NCBI RefSeq assembly: GCF_016618195.1 | Contig: NZ_CP067099.1 | Coordinates: 3,658,001-3,722,000 of the forward strand | From: Providencia manganoxydans | GTDB taxonomy: Bacteria; Pseudomonadota; Gammaproteobacteria; Enterobacterales; Enterobacteriaceae | DNA length: 64,000 nt | Direction: 5' to 3' | The notes under the pieces: generated by a model | Databases searched by the model: none | Seen by the model: only the letters and a program-made list of their open reading frames with translations | Told to the model about the DNA's origin: nothing | Position numbers and translations under genes: made by a program | Part shown: piece by piece, positions 31,258 to 39,936 of the stretch | Position numbering within the stretch: the stretch's first letter is position 1 | Layout of the letters: the number at the start of each line of letters is the position of its first letter

Positions 31258-32547
31258 ATGACAATACAATCACCAGCGGTCACAACATTCGGTACCCCAA
31301 AAACTACGATGAAGGTTTTATTGGTTTGCTGGATGAGTATTTTATTTGAGGGGTACGATGTTGGCGTTATGGGCGCGGTATTACCCACACTCGCTGAATA
31401 TAAACAATGGTCACTTACCCCCTTAGAACTAGGAGCATTAAGCAGTTACGCACTTGTGGGCATGTTTTTTGGTGCCTTTATCATCGGGACATTAAGTGAG
31501 CTTTATGGTCGCCGCCGTATGCTACTCATTTGTGTCTGTCTATTTTCACTCACTATGTTGGGGGCTGCTCTTGCACCAACACCATGGTTTTTCGGTATAA
31601 TGCGCTTTATTGGCGGTATCGGATTAGGAGGAGTGATCCCTGTTGCTGCGGCACTCACTATCGAATATTCTCCCGCAGAGAAACGCTCTTTTAATTATGG
31701 GATCATGTATTCAGGTTACTCTTTAGGTATTTTAAGCGCAGCATTAGTCGCTATTTGGCTATTAGAGCATTTTGGCTGGCGTAGCGTCATTGCGTTCGGT
31801 GCTTTACCCTTATTATTGATTTGGCCAATGGCGCGCATCTTACCTGAGTCACTTGAATACCTCTCAAATAAAGGAATGCATATACAAGCTCAAACCCTTG
31901 CTGACAAATTAGATATCCAATATCAAGCTCCAGTACAGCAACATCCGCAGAAACAAAGTATTAAAGATATTGTCGCTGTGGTTTTTGCATGGCGTTATTT
32001 ACGAGCGACCACCTGTTTTTGGGTAGCTTTATTTTGTGGAATGTTATTAGTTTATGGATTAAATACGTGGCTACCTTCTATCATGCGCAAAGAAGGGTAT
32101 AACTTAGGCTCTAGTCTCACTTTCTTAATTGTATTTAGCTTAGCATCAGCACTTGGTGGGTTATTTTTAGGAAAAATAGCAGATAGATACGGTGTGAGAG
32201 GTTCTGTTTCGTTCTTCTTTTTATTAGGTGCAGTCGGTGTAGGAGCACTTATATTTAAACAAAATATCTATGTGAATTATCTATTAGTGGCTTTTGCAGG
32301 AGTTGGCAGTATTTCAGCCGCCTTAATACTGACTGGTTATATTGCTAACTACTATCCGGCAAATGTACGTGCTTCAGCAACAGGTTGGGCATTAAGTTTT
32401 TCACGAATAGGTGCCATGTCAGGCCCTATGTTCGGAGCCTATATTGCCAGCCTAGGTATCGCTAGTAGTTGGAATTTTATTGCTTTTGCCATTGTGGCTG
32501 TGGTTGCCTCATTAGCGGTCATGCTACTACCTAAACGCGCTCAGTAA
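31258..32547 (+). CDS. MFS transporter, aromatic acid:H+ symporter type
   Basis: A 429-residue 12-helix transporter. Motif FEGYDVGVMGAVLPTL in helix 1, the MFS motif-A region GTLSELYGRRRML between helices 2 and 3, and GKIADRYGVRGS between helices 8 and 9 place it in the AAHS (PcaK/BenK/MhpT-like) family, which imports hydroxybenzoates and related acids. It stands alone, with no catabolic gene beside it. An imidazole or indole acid substrate would fit the neighbouring loci but is speculative. Confidence 0.85.
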   Translation: MTIQSPAVTTFGTPKTTMKVLLVCWMSILFEGYDVGVMGAVLPTLAEYKQWSLTPLELGALSSYALVGMFFGAFIIGTLSELYGRRRMLLICVCLFSLTMLGAALAPTPWFFGIMRFIGGIGLGGVIPVAAALTIEYSPAEKRSFNYGIMYSGYSLGILSAALVAIWLLEHFGWRSVIAFGALPLLLIWPMARILPESLEYLSNKGMHIQAQTLADKLDIQYQAPVQQHPQKQSIKDIVAVVFAWRYLRATTCFWVALFCGMLLVYGLNTWLPSIMRKEGYNLGSSLTFLIVFSLASALGGLFLGKIADRYGVRGSVSFFFLLGAVGVGALIFKQNIYVNYLLVAFAGVGSISAALILTGYIANYYPANVRASATGWALSFSRIGAMSGPMFGAYIASLGIASSWNFIAFAIVAVVASLAVMLLPKRAQ

Positions 32548-32583
32548 CTCACAACGGGTTATTACACTCGTTTGAAATTGTTA

Positions 32584-32617
32584 ACGAAGCGGAATAAAGG
32601 CATTTTTCCCGCTTCGT
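32584..32617. terminator. Inverted repeat after the MFS gene
   Basis: ACGAAGCGG (32584-32592) pairs with CCGCTTCGT (32609-32617), a 9-bp perfect stem with a 16-nt loop. It lies 37 bp beyond the transporter stop and has no T-run. It may serve as a terminator for the MFS gene. Confidence 0.5.
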
Positions 32618-32732
32618 GTTGTCAGCCGAAAATCAATCAATTTATTGCCAATAACCTTAGTCACTGCTGCCAAACACAGTACGTTTGTCCGCAGTCTGAA
32701 ACGAGCGCTTACGCCCATTTTTAGTTAAATAA

Positions 32733-33857
32733 CTATTTAGCTATTTGATGACTCACCAAGTCACCATTTGCTATTTCAACATCATCTAAATAACTGTTAC
32801 CTAGTTTAATAAAGGTATTATCAACACTATTAAAGGTTTTATCGTACTCATTTAGCTCAGCGCGATGTGTTAGCTGATTATCTTTCACATCGACCAGCAA
32901 ATAACCTTGCTCTCCTCGCCACGTCTCATTTAGCAATGCAGTTTGGTTGCTGACCTGTAAACCATATAGTTGGCTATAGCCATTTTCCGTCACCACAGAA
33001 AACTCCCCATTATCCTGAAACTGTAATAATGAAAACAGCTTACGTGACGGTTCTTGGGCAATAGCATAAATATCACCATTAGGTGATTGCTCAACTTCAT
33101 TGATCCGCAATGGTAGCCATTTATTACCTAAAATTTTGCCTGTTTCGCTATTAATAGTGATCTCAAGTGAGCCCATATTATTACCATAACTAAACCAAAC
33201 GATGAGCTTGTTTTTTTGAGTAGCAAATAAGAAGTGAGAATTATCAACAAGTTCTTCTGGGTAATATAATTTAACTAAGTCACGTACATTACCAAAAAGT
33301 TGCCATGTACGGCCTTTATCTGTTGTTTTAAATAAATCGCTATTACTCACCACTAGATAAGTTTGGTCATTGGGTGTATTCAGTATCTTCCCTATAATTA
33401 AAGTTGAATATTGTTCACCATACGGCTCTTGCCAAGGTTCCATGTCTGTTATTGAATAATCAGCTAAGTTTAGCACCCGACTACCATCATTAAAGATCAG
33501 TGTGCATTCAGCTTTATTACATGCTGCATTGTAAAAGCTATGATTTCCTTTACCGATATAGTGGATACCCGTTTTATTTGCTAGAAGCACCTGATAACTG
33601 TAATCGTGAGAAGGAATATTATAACGTGAATAAGAGTAATAACCTGCACGTTGGCTTCTTTGAACAACGATCAACATTCCCTGATCTGTTGGGAAAGTTT
33701 TAACCCAATCAAAATTAGCGATTTCCGAGCCAATTTTTTGATTTTCCCATGTCCAACTAGCCGCATTACCGCGAAAGTGAAATGCAATGGTTGCAACTAA
33801 ACAAGTGATAAATGCGACCGTCAAAATAATAAAACGTTTACTGAGGAATGGGTTCAT
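32733..33857 (-). CDS. Unidentified membrane-anchored beta-propeller-like protein
   Basis: A 374-residue protein with one N-terminal membrane helix (about residues 9-27) and an extracytoplasmic beta-rich domain. An Asp-box-like motif, TTDKGRTWQLF, and repeated strands (GDIYAIAQEP, NQTYLVVSNSDLF-like) suggest a BNR/sialidase-type propeller. No catalytic assignment is possible. Its start overlaps the stop of the membrane protein gene at 33854 by ATGA, so the two are co-translated. Such pairs are often polymorphic accessory genes. Confidence 0.6.
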   Translation of the reverse strand: MNPFLSKRFIILTVAFITCLVATIAFHFRGNAASWTWENQKIGSEIANFDWVKTFPTDQGMLIVVQRSQRAGYYSYSRYNIPSHDYSYQVLLANKTGIHYIGKGNHSFYNAACNKAECTLIFNDGSRVLNLADYSITDMEPWQEPYGEQYSTLIIGKILNTPNDQTYLVVSNSDLFKTTDKGRTWQLFGNVRDLVKLYYPEELVDNSHFLFATQKNKLIVWFSYGNNMGSLEITINSETGKILGNKWLPLRINEVEQSPNGDIYAIAQEPSRKLFSLLQFQDNGEFSVVTENGYSQLYGLQVSNQTALLNETWRGEQGYLLVDVKDNQLTHRAELNEYDKTFNSVDNTFIKLGNSYLDDVEIANGDLVSHQIAK

Positions 33858-35113
33858 GTACGCACCTCAGTGACATAATCTGATTGGCCACTTTTTTGGC
33901 GTAAGTAGCTTAAATAACGTTGCGCAATAAAATTCATACGCCCTCGCTTAGAAACGTAAAAATAGATTGCTACACATAAACCGGTTAAAAAACTAATGCC
34001 TAGCGTAATTGAAGACGCAAAACTAATAAATCCAACACCATTATCCAAAATATAAAGCCAATCCCAATAATCCCAATGATTACCTCGTTCAATAACTTCA
34101 GTTATATTCATTACTAATAGGGCGATAGCAAAAAGCGCTATCAGTGCAGCTGTAAATATCCATAATCCTTTATAAAAACTACGCTCTTGTGGGCTACCAC
34201 CATTACTTAAGGTATATGCTAGATGATCTTGTTGATTAAAAACACCAAATACCATCTCCACTGTATCCGTTTCATTCAGTTTCTTATGAATAATTTCAAT
34301 TTGATCGCCTTGAGCAATAAATAAACTGTGATTATTAAACAAAGGTTCATTTTCGGGAGTCACAATACTGAAAGGTTCACCATCTATTTGCAATAAATTT
34401 GCATTAAAAACTGTTTTGGCGCCTTTATAACCAATCACTGTATATTGCTGGATACCAAATAAATTGACTTTCCCTTGTGTAGATTGAAACTCCCCCTCTG
34501 CTATTTTTAGTTGATTAGCAAACTGAGGCTTTATTAGCTTCATCTTAGGGTTTTTGATCCCTGATAGGCTAATTAACTTGGGATTTTCATGACTGATTTG
34601 ATATTGCCCTGCAATGACTTGATCAAGTGCTTTTAGTATTGATTTTCGACGCGGGCTAACGATATTCCAAATGGTTTTGAGGAAAAGGGTTACCATACTA
34701 AAACCAACGAAAGCGGCACAGCTAGCAAATGCTCCGAGTACAATCAGCAACATATTATCATCTGAATAAATAAAGCAGAAATAGGCAAGTACAGCAAAAG
34801 CACTGAGACCAAAAGCCCAAAGAAATTCTTTGATAAGTCCTTTATGGAATGACACATTTCTATCAGGTTCAATCCAACCTTTAGTTTTATGATATGCCCA
34901 TTTGAGCCAATAACTACCATCATTAAATATTTCAGCGCAGATCACTAATTCATCGCCGCTGCTTAGGCTCTCTAAAAAAGCATCGCTATTTTTAAAATCT
35001 TCAAGATTAAAAAAGAAAACTAGGTCAGATGCAATTAGCCTTACCATTCCTGTTGGGATAACATTTTTGTAGTCACATTGGGTTAACGTGACATTAAAAT
35101 ATTGAGCACGCAT
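33854..35113 (-). CDS. Unidentified multi-pass membrane protein
   Basis: A 419-residue protein. The soluble N-terminus (about 1-90, starting MRAQYFNVTLTQCDY) precedes two membrane helices near 98-118 and 122-150. A cytoplasmic or periplasmic domain rich in beta-strands (about 180-305) is followed by two more helix regions near 317-337 and 362-390. No family is recognised. It is the first gene of a two-gene unit with 32733-33857, bounded by ERIC elements on its upstream side. Confidence 0.6.
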   Translation of the reverse strand: MRAQYFNVTLTQCDYKNVIPTGMVRLIASDLVFFFNLEDFKNSDAFLESLSSGDELVICAEIFNDGSYWLKWAYHKTKGWIEPDRNVSFHKGLIKEFLWAFGLSAFAVLAYFCFIYSDDNMLLIVLGAFASCAAFVGFSMVTLFLKTIWNIVSPRRKSILKALDQVIAGQYQISHENPKLISLSGIKNPKMKLIKPQFANQLKIAEGEFQSTQGKVNLFGIQQYTVIGYKGAKTVFNANLLQIDGEPFSIVTPENEPLFNNHSLFIAQGDQIEIIHKKLNETDTVEMVFGVFNQQDHLAYTLSNGGSPQERSFYKGLWIFTAALIALFAIALLVMNITEVIERGNHWDYWDWLYILDNGVGFISFASSITLGISFLTGLCVAIYFYVSKRGRMNFIAQRYLSYLRQKSGQSDYVTEVRT

Positions 35114-35140
35114 TTTTTCTTATCCTAATTATCAATTTAT

Positions 35141-35250
35141 TGCGCTAAATAATTTGAGTTGCAGGTGGGCGACAAGCAAAGATAAGTGGGGAGCATAAAT
35201 AACAGTCAACTGAGCGTAGTCAACCCCCTACCGCTTGAAGCATGATGGAT
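35141..35250. repeat. ERIC-type element, diverged and shortened
   Basis: GCGCTAAATAATTTGAGTTGC at the left, GGGCGACAAGCAAAGATAAG in the middle, and CCGCTTGAAGCATGATGGAT at the right follow the ERIC order in about 110 bp. It lies 28 bp upstream of the membrane-protein gene and probably includes or borders its promoter. Confidence 0.7.
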
Positions 35251-35360
35251 CCACCACCATCATAGTCAAAACATACTCGCCTCCCAATAGGAATTGAATA
35301 TGATTCAGATAATTACAGATTATTCTCTATCTGTGTTTTATCAAAATTTGTGCTGCTAAC

Positions 35361-35489
35361 TATACTCTAAATAATTCGAGGTGCAGCTAGGCGACAAGTG
35401 GGTGAGTCGCTAGGAGCATACACTAGTATGTGACTGGCGCGAGTCAGTATCGTCAACAACGCTGCAACTTGAAGTATGACGAATCTATA
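35361..35489. repeat. Intact ERIC element
   Basis: The best copy in the window, about 129 bp. The left end TATACTCTAAATAATTCGAG, middle GTGAGTCGCTAGGAGCATAC and TATGTGACTGGCGCGAGTCA, and right end CTGCAACTTGAAGTATGACG match the ERIC consensus closely. It lies between the accessory pair and the hutC-like gene. Confidence 0.9.
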
Positions 35490-35591
35490 CGAGGTGACTA
35501 GAAAAGAACGTATTTACTGTTAAACTTGAGCAACGGCGATGAATGCCATAAATAGGTTCTCCCTAATACTATTACTAATTAAATAATAACA

Positions 35592-36308
35592 ATGAATTCA
35601 CAACCAGCTTACAAGCAAATTCAATCGTACATTCTGCGAAGTATTGATTTAGGTATTTTTAAACCTGAAACGCAGATACCTACAGAACTCGAACTCTGCG
35701 CACAGTTTAATGTAAGCCGCATGACGGTGAATAAAGCTATCTCTGAATTGAGCCAAAAAGGTATCCTCAGCCGTATCGCTGGTAAAGGGACGTTTGTTGC
35801 TACGCAAAAGCATGAGCTACCGGTAACTAAAGCATTTGATATATTTGATGAAATATCATTAAGTGGTAATAAATACAGTGGTCATCAATTACAATTAAAA
35901 GTCATTACTGCTTCAGCCGAGATCGCTTTACAGCTTGGTGTAAGAGAAGGGAGTGATGTCGGTTATTGTAAAGTACTGCATTTTGAAAATGACATCCCAT
36001 TAATGCTGGAAGAGCGTTACGTCAATCACGCCATCGCACCTGATTTCGTTAAACAACATTTTGGAGATACAGAAACCCCTAGTGGCTATTTACAACGACA
36101 TTTCCCTGTCAGTGAGATGGAGCATACTATTGAAGCCGCATTAGCAACCAAAACTATCGCGCATTCGCTATCAATTAAAGAAGGTTCTCCTTGCTTACAA
36201 CTCAGCCGCCGCACATGGACAGGGACTGCGCTAATTAGTTATGTCAATATGATAACCGCAGGCTCACGTTACAAATTAAAACTCCATTCACGTATTGAAA
36301 CCCCTTAA
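35592..36308 (+). CDS. hutC: HutC-like GntR-family repressor
   Basis: A 238-residue GntR regulator of the HutC subfamily. The N-terminal winged helix (about 1-75) contains FKPETQIPTELELCAQFNVSRMTVNKA. The C-terminal UTRA domain (about 95-235) binds a small-molecule effector; in Hut systems this is urocanate. It converges with an operon headed by hutU, and candidate GTATATAC-type sites lie upstream of hutU. The exact ligand may be urocanate or a related imidazole compound. The symbol is used on this context. Confidence 0.8.
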   Translation: MNSQPAYKQIQSYILRSIDLGIFKPETQIPTELELCAQFNVSRMTVNKAISELSQKGILSRIAGKGTFVATQKHELPVTKAFDIFDEISLSGNKYSGHQLQLKVITASAEIALQLGVREGSDVGYCKVLHFENDIPLMLEERYVNHAIAPDFVKQHFGDTETPSGYLQRHFPVSEMEHTIEAALATKTIAHSLSIKEGSPCLQLSRRTWTGTALISYVNMITAGSRYKLKLHSRIETP

Positions 36309-36323
36309 TTTCGAGTAAAAAAA

Positions 36324-36347
36324 TGGGGCAAATAATTAAATGCCCCA
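36324..36347. terminator. Bidirectional terminator between hutC and the ETF-QO gene
   Basis: TGGGGCA (36324-36330) pairs with TGCCCCA (36341-36347) around a 10-nt AT loop. An A-run (AAAAAAA) precedes the stem, giving a U-run in minus-strand transcripts. It lies between the two convergent stop codons. Confidence 0.8.
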
Positions 36348-36393
36348 AAGCGACTGATAAAATCAAGCACAACTACACATCACAACAAAGTCG

Positions 36394-38076
36394 TTACATC
36401 CCTTGATAAATAGGGCCTTCTCCCCCTTGAGGCGCCGTCCAACAGATATTTTGTGTTGGGTCTTTAATATCACACGCCTTACAGTGCAGGCAGTTTTGCG
36501 CATTAATTTGCAATTTGGGTTGTTCTTGTTCCTGAATAATTTCATATACCCCCGCGGGGCAATAACGCGTTTCAGGTGCTGAATACATCGATAAATTGAC
36601 AGTTATTGGTACATCATCATCTTGTAATTTCAAGTGACAAGGTTGCTGCTCTTCATGGTTAGTATTAGATAAAAAAACCGAAGAGGGTTTATCAAACGTT
36701 AAAATGCCATCTGGTTTTGGATACACGATCGGCTGGAAATATTTAGCCTCTTTCAAGCATTGATGGTCTGCCTGTTTTAGTTTCAGCGTCCATGGTGTGC
36801 GCCCTTTTAATAGCAATTGTTCAGCACCGAATAATAAAGAACCTATATATAACCCTTTTTTCATGTAAGGCTTAAAATTACGGGTTTGATATAATTCACG
36901 ATATAACCAACTCTGCTCAAATTTTTGCCGGTATTGCAGATTAAATTTGTCATAATCTATCGATTCATGGTCAATCGATGCCAACAATGCTTCAGCAGCT
37001 AATGAACCACTTTTCACAGCACAATGACTCCCCTTGATACGTGCGGCATTCAGAAACCCAGCATCATCACCAATCAACGCACCACCAGGGAAACTTAATT
37101 CAGGTAGTGCCGTTAAGCCACCAGCAACAAGGGTTCGCGCACCATAGCTCACCCGCTCGCCACCACGTAAAAAAGCACTAAATGATGGATGCGTTTTTAG
37201 ACGCTGAAATTCATCAAAAGGTGACAAATAAGGGTTTTCATAATTGAGTCCAACCACCAAACCAACCGCGACAAGGTTGTCACCGTAATGATATGCAAAG
37301 CCGCCACCATAAGTATGGTTATCTAGGGGCCAGCCAATAGAGTGAACCACCAACCCTGCCTGATGTTGTTCTTTGGGTATTTGCCAGATTTCTTTTATAC
37401 CAAGCCCATAAGTTTGCTTCCCACGACCTGCTGCTAAATCGAAACGTTCAATGAGTTGTTTCCCTAACTGCCCACGACAGCCTTCAGCAAATAAGGTCAT
37501 TTTTGCCCGTAAATTCATCCCTGGTTGATACATAGGCGTTGGATTTCCCGATTTATCCAACCCCATATCGCCAGTAGTGACACCAACAACGGCACCCGAT
37601 TCATCGTATAAAATGTCTGTCGCAGCAAAACCGGCAAAAACATCAACACCCAATTGTTCAGCGTGTGCCGCCAACGCAGCACAAACCTGTCCAAGGCTAC
37701 CAATTAAATTGCCGCTATTTTTTAAACTCGCTGGCAGTAAAGCCAAAGGTAAGCGACTCGCTTTATGTTCTTTTAATAGTAGAAAACTATCCTGAGTGAC
37801 CTCAGTTAATTCACTGGCAACAAGCTGTTGCCAGTTTGGTAGCAATTCATCTAATGCACGAGGATCAATAACCGCCCCTGATAAAATGTGTGCACCAACT
37901 TCAGCACCCTTATCAATTAAGCAAACTGATATCTCTTGGTTATTTTCTACAGCGAGCTGCTTTAGTCGGATCGCCGCCGATAATCCCGCAGGCCCACCAC
38001 CGACAATCAGGACATCAAATTCCATCGATTCCCGCTCGGGAGCCTCGTTAACATTGACACTATTGTCGATAGCCAT
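36394..38076 (-). CDS. Electron transfer flavoprotein:ubiquinone oxidoreductase
   Basis: A 560-residue ETF-QO that passes electrons from reduced ETF to ubiquinone at the inner membrane. The N-terminal FAD motif is VLIVGGGPAGLSAAIRL. The C-terminal ferredoxin-like domain has the 4Fe-4S cysteines in CPAGVYE, NCLHCKACDIKDP and NICWTAPQGGEGPIYQGM. It is a single full-length chain, unlike the separate FixC and FixX of the carnitine pathway. The ATG at 38076, with AGAGGA upstream, is preferred to a TTG at 38082. Last gene of the hutU operon. It implies that the acyl-CoA dehydrogenase works oxidatively. Confidence 0.93.
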   Translation of the reverse strand: MAIDNSVNVNEAPERESMEFDVLIVGGGPAGLSAAIRLKQLAVENNQEISVCLIDKGAEVGAHILSGAVIDPRALDELLPNWQQLVASELTEVTQDSFLLLKEHKASRLPLALLPASLKNSGNLIGSLGQVCAALAAHAEQLGVDVFAGFAATDILYDESGAVVGVTTGDMGLDKSGNPTPMYQPGMNLRAKMTLFAEGCRGQLGKQLIERFDLAAGRGKQTYGLGIKEIWQIPKEQHQAGLVVHSIGWPLDNHTYGGGFAYHYGDNLVAVGLVVGLNYENPYLSPFDEFQRLKTHPSFSAFLRGGERVSYGARTLVAGGLTALPELSFPGGALIGDDAGFLNAARIKGSHCAVKSGSLAAEALLASIDHESIDYDKFNLQYRQKFEQSWLYRELYQTRNFKPYMKKGLYIGSLLFGAEQLLLKGRTPWTLKLKQADHQCLKEAKYFQPIVYPKPDGILTFDKPSSVFLSNTNHEEQQPCHLKLQDDDVPITVNLSMYSAPETRYCPAGVYEIIQEQEQPKLQINAQNCLHCKACDIKDPTQNICWTAPQGGEGPIYQGM

Positions 38077-38088
38077 AATCAATTCCTC

Positions 38089-39039
38089 TTAGGCCAATGC
38101 TTTATCAAATTCAGGCAAGATCTCAAACAGATCACCAACAATGCCATAATCAGCAACTTGGAAAATAGGCGCTTCAGGATCGCTGTTAATTGCCACGATC
38201 ACTTTGCTCTCTTTCATTCCTGCTATATGTTGAATCGCGCCTGAAATACCGACCGCGATATACAGATCAGGGGCAACAATTTTGCCTGTTTGCCCAACTT
38301 GATAGTCATTTGGCACATAACCCGCGTCAACTGCCGCTCTTGATGCCCCCACCGCGGCACCCAGTTTATCGGCAATGGTTTCAATCAAGGCAAAGTTTTC
38401 GCCTGAGCTTAATCCCCTCCCCCCTGATATCACAATTTTGGCGGAGCTGAGTTCTGCTCGGCTAACTTGTGTTAATGACTGACTTTTTAATTGTGATAGT
38501 GGGTTAAATTGACCAACGGTATAATTTTCAATAACAGCTTTATTTTGTGAGTGACTTGTTGCTGGAAAAGCAGAACTACGGATCGTGAGTACCACTTGTT
38601 GTCCATTATTTTGTACTGTAGCTAATGCATTACCTGCATAGATTGGGCGCACATACGTTTGTGTATCAATCACTTCTGTAATATCAGAAATTTGTGCAAT
38701 ACCGAGTGTCGCAGCAACACGTGGCGCGATATTTTTACCGTATGTCGTCGCAGGAAATAGTATATGACTATAATCTTTCGCAACCGCTATCACTGCCTCT
38801 GTAATGGTTTCCGCTAACTGGTGCTGTAATTCATGACTATCAATCACAATTACTTTTCCCACACCATCAATGGTTGCAGCCTGTTCAGCCACTTTCGCAC
38901 ATTCGCTACCTGCAACTAACAGATGCAGCTGGCCCTGACCCGATAGAATTTGCGTTGCCGCATTCACGCTATGGTAGGTTGATGATTTAATTGTTTGGTT
39001 GTCATGTTCGACCACAACAAGTACAGATAATTGACTCAT
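38089..39039 (-). CDS. etfA: Electron transfer flavoprotein alpha subunit
   Basis: A 316-residue FAD-binding subunit of ETF. The C-terminal signature SGGRGLSSGENFALIETIADKLGAAVGASRAAVDAGY and APDLYIAVGISGAIQHIAGM are the ETF-alpha FAD site. AAGGGG lies 6 bp before the ATG at 39039; the frame is open further upstream into the etfB end, but that start is not supported. It accepts electrons from the acyl-CoA dehydrogenase encoded upstream and gives them to ETF-QO. Stop is 12 bp before the ETF-QO start. Confidence 0.94.
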   Translation of the reverse strand: MSQLSVLVVVEHDNQTIKSSTYHSVNAATQILSGQGQLHLLVAGSECAKVAEQAATIDGVGKVIVIDSHELQHQLAETITEAVIAVAKDYSHILFPATTYGKNIAPRVAATLGIAQISDITEVIDTQTYVRPIYAGNALATVQNNGQQVVLTIRSSAFPATSHSQNKAVIENYTVGQFNPLSQLKSQSLTQVSRAELSSAKIVISGGRGLSSGENFALIETIADKLGAAVGASRAAVDAGYVPNDYQVGQTGKIVAPDLYIAVGISGAIQHIAGMKESKVIVAINSDPEAPIFQVADYGIVGDLFEILPEFDKALA

Positions 39040-39052
39040 AGTATTCCCCTTA

Positions 39053-39808
39053 CTAGAAAACGTTTTTTGCTTGTAATTCATTCACTAATGCATTGATGTC
39101 ATTAAATAATGTGCATTGGCCTACGCGCTTTTTCGGCTCAGTCACGGTTAATGTTTTCACTTGATTTAAGGGGGTAAAATCCATCTCTGAAATCGTTTGT
39201 ATCTCTAATGGTTTCTTCTTTGCCTTCATAATGTTTGGTAACGTTGCATAGCGCGGCTCGTTTAAACGTAAATCGGTTGTTACTACCGCAGGTAGTGATA
39301 AAGACAATGTTTCTAGGCCACCATCTATTTCGCGCGTTACCTGCAATAGCGCTCCTTCGATTTCAATTGAAGAGGCAAAGGTTGCCTGACCACATTTCAA
39401 CAATGCCGATAGCATTTGCCCTGTTTGGTTACAATCGTTATCAATAGCTTGTTTACCAAGGAGAATTAAATCAGGTTGCTCTGTTATGACGACTTGTTGC
39501 AATAATCGAGCGATATCCAACGGATCTAATACCAAATCATTGGGTCTCTGAATTAAGATTGCACGATCAGCACCAATCGCCATTGCACTACGTAATGTAT
39601 CCTGTGAACTAATATCACCAATGGAGACCACAACGACTTCACTCGCTTTTCCAGCTTCTTTAAGGCGAACCGCTTCTTCCACCGCAATTTCATCAAAAGG
39701 ATTGATCGCCATTTTGACATTCGCTAATTCAATACCCGAACCATCTGCTTTCACACGCACTTTAACGTTGTGATCAATAACTCTTTTAACAGCCACTAAA
39801 ATTTTCAT
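39053..39808 (-). CDS. etfB: Electron transfer flavoprotein beta subunit
   Basis: A 251-residue AMP-binding subunit of ETF. The start MKILVAVKRVIDHNVKVRVK, NPFDEIAVEEAVRLKEAG and ILIQRPNDLVLDPLDIARLL are typical of the oxidative (group I) ETF-beta. LPAVVTTDLRLNEPRYATLPNIMKAKKK matches the recognition-loop region that docks to acyl-CoA dehydrogenases. AGGAG precedes the ATG. It lies directly before etfA. Confidence 0.94.
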   Translation of the reverse strand: MKILVAVKRVIDHNVKVRVKADGSGIELANVKMAINPFDEIAVEEAVRLKEAGKASEVVVVSIGDISSQDTLRSAMAIGADRAILIQRPNDLVLDPLDIARLLQQVVITEQPDLILLGKQAIDNDCNQTGQMLSALLKCGQATFASSIEIEGALLQVTREIDGGLETLSLSLPAVVTTDLRLNEPRYATLPNIMKAKKKPLEIQTISEMDFTPLNQVKTLTVTEPKKRVGQCTLFNDINALVNELQAKNVF

Positions 39809-39860
39809 AATTACTCCTAATGCTCTCTGCCAGAAGAGGTTTTTTAGGCTAAGGGGAGCC

Positions 39861-39885
39861 TTAGCAGTGAATAAATCACTGCTAA
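39861..39885. other. Intercistronic hairpin between permease and etfB
   Basis: TTAGCAGTGA (39861-39870) pairs perfectly with TCACTGCTAA (39876-39885) around a 5-nt loop, next to a second small stem (GGCTAAGG, CCTTAGC). No U-run follows on the minus strand, so partial termination or mRNA end protection is more likely than full termination. Confidence 0.6.
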
Positions 39886-39936
39886 TCCACTCGCCGATTT
39901 TTTTAACTTTATGAAATACTTATATTATTTTGTTAA

